Below, one piece after another: positions 45,173 to 56,505 of a DNA stretch of 64,000 bases; the stretch's first letter is position 1, and the number at the start of each line of letters is the position of its first letter. The translations under genes were made by a program, and so were the position numbers. The notes under the pieces were generated by a model. That model was not told the origin of the DNA. It saw only the letters and a program-made list of their open reading frames with translations, and did no database searches. The DNA comes from Arctopsyche grandis (Eukaryota; Arthropoda; Insecta; Trichoptera; Hydropsychidae). Location: assembly GCF_051622035.1 (NCBI RefSeq), contig NC_135364.1, positions 23,399,501 to 23,463,500 of the forward strand, read 5' to 3'.

Positions 45173-45515
45173 CGTGTGGCAATTGTTGCAATCACAAGCC
45201 TCATCAAATGATGTCTGCCAGATTTCCAAACATCTAATTTGTCAGCAATGCCAATTTTAATCAATGTGATAAATAGCAAACAGCTGTAGCCTACGTCTGT
45301 AACTGACAGTTGAGAGATCTTAATAGTCTATTTTGCGACCATATTCACTATGGATAAATCTTGACATTCAGACACTACTTACCAATTGTACAAAGATGGA
45401 TGTTTATTTATTTGTTATTCGGTATGCGAATTAAAAGGCTACAATTTTGAACCACATTTTATTTAATACTAGTGGTTTTACCCGACTTCACTCGGCTAAT
45501 TTGTAATATAACTTT

Positions 45516-45604
45516 GGTTCGGTGATCATTGGTCACAAAGCGCTCCCCCCAAAAGTTACTAAAATCTCTATAACGGAACATCTGGCAGCCGATAACTATC
45601 ATAC
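45516..45604. mobile_element. Left half of a GGTTCGGTGAT TIR element
   Basis: GGTTCGGTGATCATTGGTCA through CATCTGGCAGCCGATAACTA matches the elements at 25,113 and 51,263. It is cut at 45,604 by the LTR insertion and its right half is not found downstream. Confidence 0.65.
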
Positions 45605-46053
45605 TGTTACGTACACCGCCGAGTAAGTGCAATCGGATTAGGCCGAGTAGGGTTTGGTGCAAACGATCGACAAGCGCCAGACAGACTGAACCACAGATTA
45701 ACTGGATCGCTGCTTTAAACGCAATTCTCGACTTCACGAATTATAGATTGCACATCAGATGACGAGTAACCTTTCGATGTGCACAGATGCAATTATTAAA
45801 ATTGAGTTGGATCTTTCTGGCGAGTTTAATAAGGCAAAATTCGGAACTAAAGTATCAGAAGCACAGAACGTATACAGGGTAGGTATGTCGGGACTTCGGG
45901 TAGATTTCGATTAGTGCAAGTGCGAGCAGTGCGCACGCATAAGGTACACGTGTCGTTAATCTGTGGTTCAGTCTGTCTGGCGCTTGCGCCGCATCGGGAC
46001 GAGTAGCATCCCAGAGACTGTGTGACCATTATAATTGGTTTCAAGGATTATCT
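45605..46053 (+). mobile_element. Partial solo LTR with nested MITE
   Basis: TGTTACGTACACCGCCGAGT begins an inverted relative of the LTR at 31,205. It is interrupted at 45,650-45,996 and continues with GAGTAGCATCCCAGAGACTG and ATAATTGGTTTCAAGG. The 3' portion is missing. LTR fossil. Confidence 0.6.
45650..45996. mobile_element. MULE-like MITE nested in the LTR, 9-bp TSD
   Basis: Same element as 15,924-16,281 (GGGTTTGGTGCAAACG..). Flanks GGCCGAGTA (45,641-45,649) and GGACGAGTA (45,997-46,005) differ at one base. Confidence 0.75.
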
Positions 46054-46069
46054 TATAGGGTGGGTTAAA

Positions 46070-46395
46070 GGTTTTGACCGTTTCCCGGCCTATGGAAACT
46101 CAGTTGAGTTTGAAAGAGGATCGTTTATTTTTTTTCAATTGTTACAATGGTTATTGTATGTACGAAGAGGTTGAGCTTCGGAGAAGTGAGCTGGTTGAAC
46201 TCCAGAGGTTCACTCTAGTGTCTAGAGCTGCTGCGTCGGTTTATATACGTTCTGGCTTGAAGTGTGCCGTGTGCAGATGCTTTGTCTTCGTTTCCAGGAC
46301 ACGTTCTTATCCGTGTGTTTTCGAGGCACGTCCATTAGGTACACGTGTGTTGATCTGTTTTCGGGGCGCGTGTTTTATAGCTATAGGGTCAGCGC
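46070..46395 (-). mobile_element. LTR-like fragment of the second family
   Basis: Read on the minus strand it matches 62,380-62,695: AACACGCGC, AACGTATATAAA (TATA box region), GAACCTCTGGAGTTCAACCA, AAATAAACGATCCTC (poly(A) signal region) and CGGGAAACGGTCAAAACC. Boundaries are uncertain. Fossil. Confidence 0.5.
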
Positions 46396-46539
46396 ATGCT
46401 CACAAAACTTCATTTATTGTTACTACGTACATAGATAAAGTAAAAATAGTTCATCAACATGATTTAATATAATTTTTAATTAAAATCTTCTCGCCGTAAT
46501 AATCATTCCCATGATACCAAAAATTCGGAAGCACTTAGT

Positions 46540-47044
46540 TAAGGTGACCAGGTTTTGAAAATGTCAAAGGAGGACACTGGTAAAAATGGATATAAAATAA
46601 AATCGTTTAGTAACATTCTTTATTGATCATATCGTTGATTTATGACAATGTTAATGATGTTACTTTACCAAAAAAACAGTTCAAAGTTCAAAAACCTTTT
46701 GAAAACTACTGAAATTTTAATTGGTTACTTGATGTAACTAACTCAAATCAACAATATAAATATTGTTTCTTTGTATTTTTTTTAAGTAAACCTTCATTTC
46801 TCTTCAACAAATTCAGGAACGATATGCAATCTACATTTATATTTCATTTAACTATAATCATTTCTGCCAATGTTTCAACTGCTAGTCTAAATTTTTCGTT
46901 TGTCCAGATATCATTGATTATCAAATTTGATTCGATTGAGGACACTTTTCCCTAGAGGAGGACACACATTTTGAGGAGGATAAGGTTTCCAAAAAGAGGA
47001 CTATCCTCTGGAGTAGTTCTCTAGGAGGACGTCTGGTCACCTTA
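46540..47044. mobile_element. TIR element TAAGGTGACCAG..CTGGTCACCTTA
   Basis: Inverted 12-bp ends with subterminal AGGAGGAC / GTCCTCC motifs. On the minus strand a scrap WTNEKFRLAVETLAEMII suggests a decayed transposase of a hAT type. The target duplication is not clear. Confidence 0.55.
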
Positions 47045-47749
47045 TCTTAGTGGAAGTGGAAGTGGACCAAAAAAAACGTACAGTGAGCTATTGGTATATA
47101 TTGTGGAAGCAAAACAATATGGGTATGGGCAAAACAATATGAGCAAAACAATACTGCCAACTTTTGGTATGATCAAGGTAATGAATATTATTTATGACAA
47201 TGAATATTTTATAAAGCTGTACATAATAAATTTTAAATTATTTTCTTACACATGAGACTTTTCAATGTATAGGGAGAATGGTTTTTCTGTAACGGAATCT
47301 ATTTTCCGTGACAGAAAAACCTTAATCGCAAGTGACTGAAAATCTAATTGATTTAATTAGTGACTCCGATTTGAAACAAAAATACAAAGATCAGCCTTTA
47401 CGTGACTTCTGGACGAGTTCTTATAATAAAAAGAGAAGAGCAGATTGGAGCATTGCATTTGGTATATAATATAATATTAAAGATAAGAGTTAAACCAGTG
47501 TCAACAATCATTCTTCTACTTTCAATAGTCGGTTGTTTTTTTTGTGCGGTTTTCCACTATCATTGAAATTATCTTGAAGAAAATACATTTTTCGGCTATT
47601 AATCAATTCTCATTAACTGCTTACTTTAGATTTTATTCCTTTTGAGTGCAAAATATGCATGGCGGATTTGAGTAGTTTGTCGAATTCTATTATCGATGAT
47701 CTTATTTTTAATTTCAAAATGTGTTTTATCGGTGAGAAGGAGGTTACCT
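47045..47749. other. No gene seen
   Basis: AT-rich. A short hairpin (AGGTTTTTCTGTCACGG type, about 47,280-47,325) is the only structure noted. Confidence 0.4.
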
Positions 47750-48113
47750 CACGGGCCCGAATGTGAAACGCCCGAAAACCAAATATCGGAAGGCAAAGAT
47801 CGAAAATCGAAAGATGTTAAGTCGAAAGATAAAAAGGGTGCATGGTAAACGGTACATACTCATGTACATACTCGCTTAATTTGCGTGAGCAGGATACAAC
47901 GGGAACAAGAGGAACAGGCTTTTCCTCCCGTATTCTGCGCGCGCACGTTAATACGGGAGGAAAAGCCTGTTCCTCTTGTTCCTGTTGTATCCTGCTCACG
48001 CAAATTAAGTGAGTATGTACTGTTTACCATGCACCCTTTTTTTTTGATCTTTCGACTTAAGATCTTTGCCTTCCGATATTTTCGTTTTCGGGCGTTTCAC
48101 ATTCGGGCCCGTG
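47750..48113. mobile_element. Large foldback element upstream of the Kelch gene (364 bp)
   Basis: Nearly the whole length is one inverted repeat. Outer arms: CACGGGCCCGAATGTGAAAC / GTTTCACATTCGGGCCCGTG. Middle: GGTGCATGGTAAAC / GTTTACCATGCACC. Centre: AACAAGAGGAACAGGCTTTT / AAAAGCCTGTTCCTCTTGTT around a GC-rich turn. It has no coding capacity. A transcript would form a very long hairpin. The second copy is at 52,617-52,985. Confidence 0.8.
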
Positions 48114-49030
48114 ACGGAGACTAGTGAGAAGACGATTATTTTAATATCGGATGAGTGGTTATTTCCATGCGGTTTTTCATTATTATTGTAAATATGTTAT
48201 TGTAAAAACATGTTGTTCTGTGGTATAATGTCATATACGCGTAAATAATCAAGTGCTAACCCTTTACCTGTAAGTTCGGTTCAAAAAACTCGAAAAACTG
48301 TTTTTATTCCTGGAAAATATGTGAATATCGCTTTTACAATTTAATCATTGAAATTTCATAAATCAAAACCCAAATACCAATCCAGACACAACATCTTTGT
48401 TCAAATTCTTCATTTTAGCCATCACTATGAAATATTTTTGTTTATTTAAAAATTACGTTTATTACAAAATTGAAAGGGAGAAATAAATTCGATCTTCTCA
48501 ATGATTATGAATAAATAAATAAATAAAATAACTAAACGTTACATTGTTTATTTTAACCTTATTTTAATAACCTTAAAAATAAAATTGTTGACTTGCACGT
48601 ATTTTGATGCGCTTAAATATATATTTCTTTAAATTTATATACATATTTGTGTATGAAATTCTTGTCCATCCACTATAAATGTACTTACTGTTTATTTATA
48701 CCTATTTCTCTACCAATAATTCGATAAATTGGGTAATATAGCGATTTAATTCCATTAATTTTTTTTATATTTTAAATATCGCAATTATTTTAATTTTTAA
48801 TAATTTTATACGTTGGCAAGAAAAGTCGATCATACTATAATATAATAATTTGAATCTTAGCATAACGTCGGAGTATGTAAATTCTGATCCGAGTCCACAG
48901 CCCCTGATCTAAACTAAAGTTCAATTATATATTCCCCGTATGTTGGTCACCTGCCATGGCACTATGGCATTTATGAGAAATAATTAATGTAAGTTTTAAA
49001 GCAACGAAAGGGTTGAGATATCCTTATCTA
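48114..49030. other. Upstream region of the Kelch gene, no gene seen
   Basis: AT-rich without repeats I can bound. A probable non-coding first exon of the Kelch gene ends at about 49,090 (CCAATTG, then GTAAGT). Confidence 0.45.
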
Positions 49031-49194
49031 TCGTGATAAAACCGCAGAACGACAGTGCTCCGCATCATTCGCTGCTATTCTTTCCAATTGGTAAGTCTAC
49101 CTTTATAATGCTCAGCACTTATAGTTATATTGTCTTTTTATATAATTTTCCAATTTGTTTTTCAGGAGAAATCTAAGAGAAAATCAGAAACAAG

Positions 49195-52175
49195 ATGTTC
49201 GTAGTGAAGGCGAGGTCCGATTTTGCTGCAAAACGGGTGGAGTATTTGTATAAGGCCATGCAAAATGATAAGAAATGCGACACCGGTTTTATTGTTCGAG
49301 GCCGAAAGTATCTTAATTCGAATCCAAAATTATTTATAATCCAAATTGTTTCGTCAGTTTAAATTATCATTTTTCATAATTGCAGCTTCCCCGCGCACTT
49401 GATCGTTCTAATGGCGTGTAGCGAATTCTTTGGGACAAACGAAGGTCAAGTGGAGGACAAATTTTCTAATTTTTACGACGAAGTCATCGAAGCAATCCTG
49501 AAGTATTGTTACACTGGAGAAATAAGTTAGAGTTCATAAACATCAAAAGTAATCGATTATTTTGGTCTTCAATTGTAATAATGTGAAATATAATTTTAGG
49601 TATAGACGAAAAGCATGTCGAAAAATTAATGGACCTAGCCAACCGACTGGAAGTGAAAATTCCAAAGCAATTTAAAACAGTCGATCTCTCAAACTGTCTG
49701 GAAATTTTGAAATCAACAGGAGATTCCAAATTATTAAAACATGTAATGGATTTGACTCTGAAAAACTTCGAGACGGTGAGTGTTGATTATATATAAAAAC
49801 ATATTATGTCACTTAAATATTTTTCATTTCCACTTCTGTTTCAGCTGCGCAAAACTCAAGATTTTCTCAATCTGCCGGTCTCCAACGCGATCGAAATCTT
49901 GAAATCGAATGATTTGTTAGTGCATTCCGAAGAAAGCGTATTCAAAGCTGTGAAATTGTGGGTAAATCATCATGATGCGAACCGTAAAAAAGAATTGGCA
50001 CCGCTGATGAGATCCGTGAGGTTATCCTTACTCTCCATGGAGGTATTTGAAATTAAATGAATGTTACAGTTTAGTGATAAAAATAATTCGAATAATGTGT
50101 TATATTTTCAGTTTCTCGTCAATGAAGTAATGACGTTCTGTAATTCGTGTGCACAGTGTATGACCACTATTAGACAAGAAATTATAAACAAGACTGATAA
50201 ATCTTTCGTCCAAAGAGAGACCCCTCGTACAAAAGGAAAAAAAATGGCACTGGTTGGGGGGTTTGATTTAGATGTGAGTTTTGTATCACAGGTATAATAT
50301 TTTGATTGGATTGTAAATTAATAATTTTATTGCATTACGTGTTTTCAGGTGGCAAACACCATCGATATATTTGACGGACTAAAGAACAGTTGGACTCTAT
50401 CCAAAAATATTGGAATTAATAAACGTTCTTTTGCGTCTGTCCTCGTGGGACATTGGATCGTTATCATCGGCGGAGATAATTCTTCAAATAAAGCAGTGAT
50501 TTCAGTAACGTTTTCTGGTGTTGCGAAGTACCTGCTTAGAGAAATCGGAATATAATTAATTTATGTGTTTTCAGGTGGAATACATTGATTTAAAAAGCGG
50601 TCAGAAACAGCCATTGAATCCGTTAAATCAAGCTCGTTCTCATTTCTCAGCAGTGAAACTTCCTCGCGATTCATCCACGGATGTCTACGCCATTGGTGGT
50701 TATGGTAGTGGCATTTTATCTTCAGTGGAAAGGTGATTAAATTGCAATCATTTCATCAGATCGATTGAAAGAGAAGTTGACGATTATTGATTTCGATTAA
50801 CCAGCAGTGTGGTCTAGTGGTAAGTGCTGTATTCTATCGTGCTATCGGTTACGAGTTCGCTTCCCGCTGGAGTCTCATTGCTGGCCAGACCTTGGTTTGA
50901 CGAGGTCGGTCGTTTCATATCAGAATTTGTCAATTTTTCTGATTTGAAACGATTCCTGTGAAATTGGCATTATTATCCAATTTTCTGTTGCGAAAAACCT
51001 AGAGCTAATATTATTATGTCTTAGGTTTCGCCAGATTTTCTCCATAGTTGTCTTTTTGGAAGATTATTGAGTATTGTTACATGAATAAGTTATTCATTGT
51101 TATTTATCGTACGATGTTTGTAATATCTGACCATAGATGTCAGATAATGTTCAGTTTTACATGTATTAATCAATATGTGAACCAGGAAGGCGCATTTGGG
51201 GTTTACCTGTTAAGCCTTCCTGGTATATGTTTGTATATATGTATATGTTCGGTTGTATATATGTTCGGTGATTACTGGTCACAAAATACTCGTCACGAAG
51301 TCACTAAAATCTCTATAACGGAACATCTGGCAGCCGAAAAGTCCATCATACTAACGATAACTATCATACTAATGAGAACTTGAGTGCCAAAGATTGTGTA
51401 TTCGCGATTTTCATGGCAAAAATTGTCTTTGTGACCACGGCAAAGTGACGAATAGTCCAATTACCGTATGTATGTATGTCTTAGGTGGAGCAGCAACAAT
51501 GGGGATTGGGAGATCATCGCTCCATTGTTGGTGGCAGTTAGTCATCAGAGTGGTTCTGTCATCGTCGATAAAATATACATAACAGGCGGGCGTACAATTG
51601 AAAATGCAAACGATGTATCCACGAATAAAGTGCAGATGTATTCAGCGGAGACCAATTCTTGGACTTACCGCGCTCAGATGATTCAGAGAAGACAAAATCA
51701 TTCGGTGAACATCAATTAATTTGATTCACAACTATCGCAAATAATATACCAAAATAAAATTAACTACATTTTGATTTCACCATTTTAGAGCGTCGCATTC
51801 AAAGGGAAACTTTACGTCGCTGGTGGCATGATTTGGGAAAGTCTTGCTTTTTTAGACAGTGTGGAGCATTACGATCCGAATGCAAATGTGTGGACTGCAT
51901 TCACCAAACTACCGACACCTGAACGCGGAATCAGTCTCTGCTGTTTCCAAAATAAACTGCTCAACATGGGTGAGTTTTTTTTTACAACTTAAGTCGAATT
52001 TAAATGTAGAATTAATTTATTGTTCTGATTTCCAGGTAGATTCGATGGAAAAGGTCATTTAAGTGATGTTTGGGAATACGACGAGACGAACAAATCTTGG
52101 AAAGCTTCAACAAGTCTAAGTATAGGGAGAAGATTTGCGGTTGCACATGTCATTCCATATGATTCGATTATTTGA
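49195..52175 (+). CDS. BTB-BACK-Kelch protein (kelch-like)
   Basis: Ten coding exons: 49195-49307, 49386-49525, 49600-49775, 49845-50042, 50112-50273, 50349-50495, 50575-50732, 51485-51704, 51789-51969 and 52036-52175, giving 544 residues, after a likely 5' non-coding exon ending near 49,090. BTB: residues about 10-120 (CDTGFIVRGRKNFPAHLIVL, FYDEVIEAILKYCYTGEI). BACK: about 130-245 (LRKTQDFLNLPVSNAIEILK, VFKAVKLWVNHH). Kelch repeats: about 275-540, with double-glycine strands ALVGGFDLD, VIIGGDNSS, YAIGGYGSG, YITGGRTIE, YVAGGMIWE. Family role: substrate adaptor for Cullin-3 ubiquitin ligase; the substrate is unknown. The leader before BTB is very short. Intron 7 holds a SINE and a TIR element that ends 19 bases before exon 8. 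The start is the first ATG of the exon. Confidence 0.9.
50802..51236 (+). mobile_element. SINE variant in Kelch intron 7
   Basis: Head CCAGCAGTGTGGTCTAGTGG and a box B-like GGTTACGAGTTCGCTTCCC; body TATCAGAATTTGTCAATTTT; tail stem CCAGGAAGGCGCATTTGGGG / AAGCCTTCCTGG. More diverged than the 18,509 and 41,425 copies. Confidence 0.65.
51263..51465. mobile_element. TIR element GTTCGGTGATTAC beside a splice acceptor
   Basis: 203 bp, near-identical to 25,113-25,316. Flanking octamers GTATATAT (51,255-51,262) and GTATGTAT (51,466-51,473) differ at one base. Exon 8 of the Kelch gene starts at 51,485. Confidence 0.75.
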
Positions 52176-52616
52176 TCGACTGCAGTTTTTTTTGTAAATA
52201 AATGTAACATGAAATAATCATTAAATGTACTTTTTGTAATATTTGAATTTTTAATGTATCCCAAATGTTTGAATAAATACATAATATGCAGCATCTTCTA
52301 TTTTATTTTTCCGTCAATATTTAATGTTTATTTACATAAATAAATAATATTATCTAAACGAGCTGAAAAATCAGAGACAGCGGCCAAAGTCAAAAAATAT
52401 ACATATGTACATATATTTTATATAAAAATGAATTCAATCCAGAAATTTTATATTTATTTTCTTATAATTTTTCTTGTTTAAATAACACGACTTTCTAAAA
52501 TTAATTCGAAATTGACCATCAATATTTTTCGATAATAAATATTTTTTTTATATTTCTTTAAATGTTAGCACATAATCAAACCAGTAGTTGTCAAATATTT
52601 TGAACGGGTCTACGTG

Positions 52617-52985
52617 ATGAGCCAGAATGTTAAATTACAGAAACCACAAATATCGGAAGGCAAAGATCGAAAATCGAAAGATCTTAAGTCGAAAGATAAA
52701 AAAAGGGTGCATGGTAAACGGTACAAACTCACGTATATACTCACTTAATTTGCGCGAGCAGGGTACAACAGGAACAAGAGGAACAGGCTTTTCCTCCCGT
52801 ATTCTACGCGCACACATTAATACGGGAGGAAAAGCCTGTTCCTCTTGTTCCTGTTGTATCCTGCTCGCGTAAATTAAGTGAGTATGTACCGTTTACCATG
52901 CACCCTTGTTTTTGATCTTTCGATTTTCGATCTTTGCCTTTCGATATTTGTGTTTTCTGTAATTTAACATTCTAGCTCGTCACGG
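52617..52985. mobile_element. Large foldback element downstream of the Kelch gene
   Basis: Inverted over about 370 bp. The inner arms match 47,750-48,113 closely (GGTGCATGGTAAACGGTAC, AACAAGAGGAACAGGCTTTT and their inverses). The outer arms differ: AGAATGTTAAATTACAG / CTGTAATTTAACATTCT. No coding capacity. Confidence 0.8.
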
Positions 52986-53080
52986 AGACCGATTTTTAAC
53001 ACGTTTCGCCGATTAAACTCATAATTATAACTTTTCAAATACATATTAATATCAATATAATTTCAAATACATATTAATAT

Positions 53081-54912
53081 TCATTGTCTTAAGTCTAAAT
53101 CTCCATGAATGCTTATTCTATAGACGCATGTAAATTTATTATTTCCCCAATTGGACAGCACTTCAAAACGCACCATATTAAATGGCAATAAAACCTTTTG
53201 CTTCACTTCAAAATACTGTTGAGGCGTGTCATTTATGTCATATATGAATTTTCCAAAATTAAAACCTTCATCGTTGTCATCCATGAGTCCCTATATAAAC
53301 AAAGCACGTAAAAACTTTTACACGTGAAACTAATTGATATATAATATATGATCGGCGAAATTATTATACCAATATGGCAAACTCTTTCGGAGCAGCAGAC
53401 AATTCTCCAGTCGGAGTAATAGTAATTGGTATATGTTCTAAAGTCACTCCGGAAACAATGATGGGTCCGTACAATTGTATTACTGCGGTACCTGTTGAAC
53501 CTTCAAATGCCCAACACTCTCCAGGAAACACACTAGGCTGAAATTACTTTGAGCTTAAAATTTATCCAACAACATTCTATATACAAAAAATAATAATAAA
53601 AACCTTTAATATCAAAGATGCTCTTTGGGAAGGATTACACGCCAATTGTAGAATACTTGAAAATAGTTCACCAATGATATTATTTGCTTTTGGTACATAT
53701 AATTTAGTTGACCCAATAGACAATATTTTCCCTCCTGAATTACATATACAATAATAAATCAATTAAAATTTCATAATTTACAATATGCATATACATACAC
53801 ATATGTACATTTACCAAGTGATTCTAATGCGTAATCACATCTGTCTATTTTATCCGAATCTAAAATGGCAACTTTGGTTGATACTGGAGCTTCTACTGCT
53901 CTCACCAATTCAATTTTGTCTGCAGATGAATATTTCTGAGAAATAAAACAAGTTTATTTGTAGTAATTATTCAATATAAAATAGACCATTATAAAACAAA
54001 CCTACTGAGTGTGAGTCCAATTCGGTTTGAATATAATTCTGAATATAAACTGAATAACACACAAATATTAGAAGTAAATATAAAACAGGATTTGAAAATA
54101 TGCTTTTGATGTAATATTTTCTGCTTTTTTTTATTTCATGTCTGCAACATTTGCAACATTCTTGTATTCTGAAACTCATTCAAAAGTGTTTTATTAAACT
54201 GAAATTTGTAATATAAACAAAAATTGATAAGTAAAAGTACCTTTGAGATTCTATTTGTTGAATAGTTGGAGAGCGGGGTATTACTCGTCTTCTGCTGGAA
54301 CTTGTGCTTCTATTATGTGCATACATATTATAATAATGAATCAAACCATATAAATATATACATATAATCATCAGTAATAGAATGTAATGAATAATTGACC
54401 TTTCAATTGCTTCAAGTATAGATTCTGACGCACACGGTACACGTCGACTTGTTCCGAGAGTAGTTCTACTTCTATAATTGAATAAAAAGCACATTTCAGA
54501 CACTTCTTATTTCAAAATCAGATAATTGTATAGAATCTTTCTTATATATTTTAATTTCATTTCTGTCTAATAACTACCTCGCAGATCCAGCCCTTCGAAC
54601 TGCGGATAAACGCGGAGTTCCATAGATCCGTGGTTCTTGGGAGATTCGTGTTCTGGGACTTGAAGTACTATTATTTATGCAAATGAATAATTTAATAATG
54701 TGATATATATATGTGCTACATATGTTTGTATTATATAGTAATAAAATTTATAAAATGCTAGCCTCTGATATTCTGTACTGTTGTTGCATTGAGTTCTTTT
54801 TCTATAGTTGAACATTTTTTATTAAAAATAATGAAATAAAAGTATCGTGTGTATTTAATTTAATAGTAAATACTAACCGAGTGGATCTTCTTAAAGGGGT
54901 ATTTTCAGTCAT
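53081..54912 (-). CDS. SUN-domain nuclear-envelope protein (SUN3/SPAG4-like)
   Basis: Ten exons on the minus strand: 54912-54878, 54801-54763, 54667-54578, 54471-54400, 54309-54241, 54168-54006, 53935-53815, 53734-53604, 53537-53370 and 53290-53081, giving 365 residues. The N-terminus is Ser/Arg-rich (STSSSRRRVIPRS). A cysteine cluster (QECCKCC) precedes one membrane segment (NPVLYLLLIFVCYSVYI). The C-terminal SUN domain starts at DYALESLGGKI and contains PSVFPGECWAFEG, VTLEHIPITITPTGELSAAP and VLSNWGNNKFTCVYRISIHG. SUN proteins sit in the inner nuclear membrane and bind KASH proteins in LINC complexes. The short length and weak coiled-coil resemble testis-type SPAG4/SUN3. Exon 2 appears to end in a GC rather than GT donor. 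Exons 2-6 all start in the same phase. Confidence 0.88.
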
Positions 54913-55540
54913 TTTAATATTTGTCTTTTTTCACACTTTTTCTGATCTGAAAAAATGAAAATCAACTGAATTTTTTTTTTCATTTGTTTATTTCTCATGT
55001 AAATATAATTTGAATATACACAATTAAATTATTTTTCCTATATGTACTTGTACTTCTCTGAAAGTATCTAAATATTATATTACAACTACATATTCTTAAA
55101 TTCGTATGTATGTATTGAAATATGCTTTTTATTTATATGAAAATATCGATATGGATGTACATATTTCAAACAAAACGATATTGATATAAAAGTTTTGCAT
55201 CAAAATGAAGATATATGGGTGCAAATGTAGTTCATCGAAACAAAGGAAATAATGCAATTGAACAATAAGATGTTTAAGTTGAATTAATTTACTTGAAGTC
55301 TTTCGCGACGCGCGCTCTCTCAGCTAAGTTTCGAAATTATCCCATCCAAAAATGTAACTTGCCGACCATTAACCTATCAAGTTTCATTTAGAACTGTATT
55401 AAATTACTTTGCCTAAAAATCGTTTAGTTCATTCATTCTTAGTTCTAAGTCACTTGCAGAATAATTATTAAGGAGTATCCGATAGTGAAACATGTTTTTG
55501 TGCGAAGATTTTTTTTAATTAAAAATGTCAAAAAGTTATC
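54913..55540. other. Upstream of the SUN gene, no other gene seen
   Basis: AT-rich promoter-side sequence. No clear TATA box at a convincing distance and no repeat boundary were found before the LTR at 55,545. Confidence 0.4.
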
Positions 55541-55544
55541 ATAT

Positions 55545-55914
55545 TGTTGCGTAGGGGTGGGTGGAGGATCCAAGTAAAAGGCCTCAGTCCAGAATGTCTT
55601 GATATCGCCTAAGTATCGCCTTATAAGGGATAGTTCTCTCAGGACATCTTCGACGTCTAATTTGTTTACCTATTGTTATGGTCACGTACTCGGATATGCA
55701 TTCCCACGACACTCAGACCCACGGTATGGGTCACTTCTGAGAACTCCATGGGAATGCGACAGAGTACGGCTATCGCCGCATTCATTGTTTAGCCGACAGC
55801 ACTTAGTTTGCCGATAATCCCCGAAACCAATTATAACGGTCGCACAGTATCAAGTATGCGCCTCGGCTTAATCCGATGGCTCTTTACTAACCTCTTATTT
55901 TAGTATACGTAACA
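55545..55914 (-). mobile_element. Solo LTR (370 bp), TSD ATAT
   Basis: TGTTGCGTAGGGGTGGGTGG..ATACGTAACA with ATAT at 55,541-55,544 and 55,915-55,918. It lacks the GCATTTATTG block present in the 31,205 and 59,264 copies. Solo LTR fossil of that family. Confidence 0.7.
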
Positions 55915-56259
55915 ATATTTTACCTTCACAACTTAAACGTTAAACGATTGTAATATTTCCCGTAGTATGTTTTATATTTTAGTATATATTATGTAGTTCC
56001 ATATTTTATTTTATGCTTAAAAGTATTCAAAATTTTTAGAGCGAATATCGCTGTGACAAAATATTGCATCTTACGCTTTCTTACAAACGCATTTGATGTA
56101 CACAACGTTTTTGTCGAAAGCTACTGCGAAAAACCGGCATTAAATTTTGAATCATATTGGTCAAAATACTTAGTTGAAGGGGAGATATGTGCAATGTGCA
56201 ATGTGTGTACACGGGTGGTCAATTTACGACCAATTTAGGGAGGGAGGGGCTGCAAAATT

Positions 56260-56505
56260 TAAAATTGGTCGAATTTTTGGGTGTGACCAGTTTTCTCGTG
56301 ATCAGTTTTAGTGTAACAGGTGATCACGTGTGACCGATCTAGAGTGACCGGTTATCCTGTGACTGGTTCACGTATGACTAGTTGTCAGTTTACCCCACAC
56401 ACACGATATCTACTACCGATATTTGCAATATTTTCCATATCCAATTCCCATATTGCAATCCGTGGTTGCTATTTAGGAACTGGATATTGAAAATATTTCA
56501 TCATA
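56260..56505. mobile_element. Two degraded TIR-element pieces
   Basis: 56,260-56,395 matches the right part of the 32,121-32,679 element (CAGTTTTCTCGTGATC, GATCACGTGTGACCGATCTA). 56,415-56,505 is a decayed inverted relative of the 25,332 MITE (ACTACCGATATTTGCAATAT, GGTTGCTATTTAGGAACTGG). Confidence 0.5.

Noticed and set aside
46074-46472. 132-codon open frame as a host gene
   Set aside because: It overlaps an LTR-like fragment whose sequence recurs at 62,380-62,695, and the translation has no domain.
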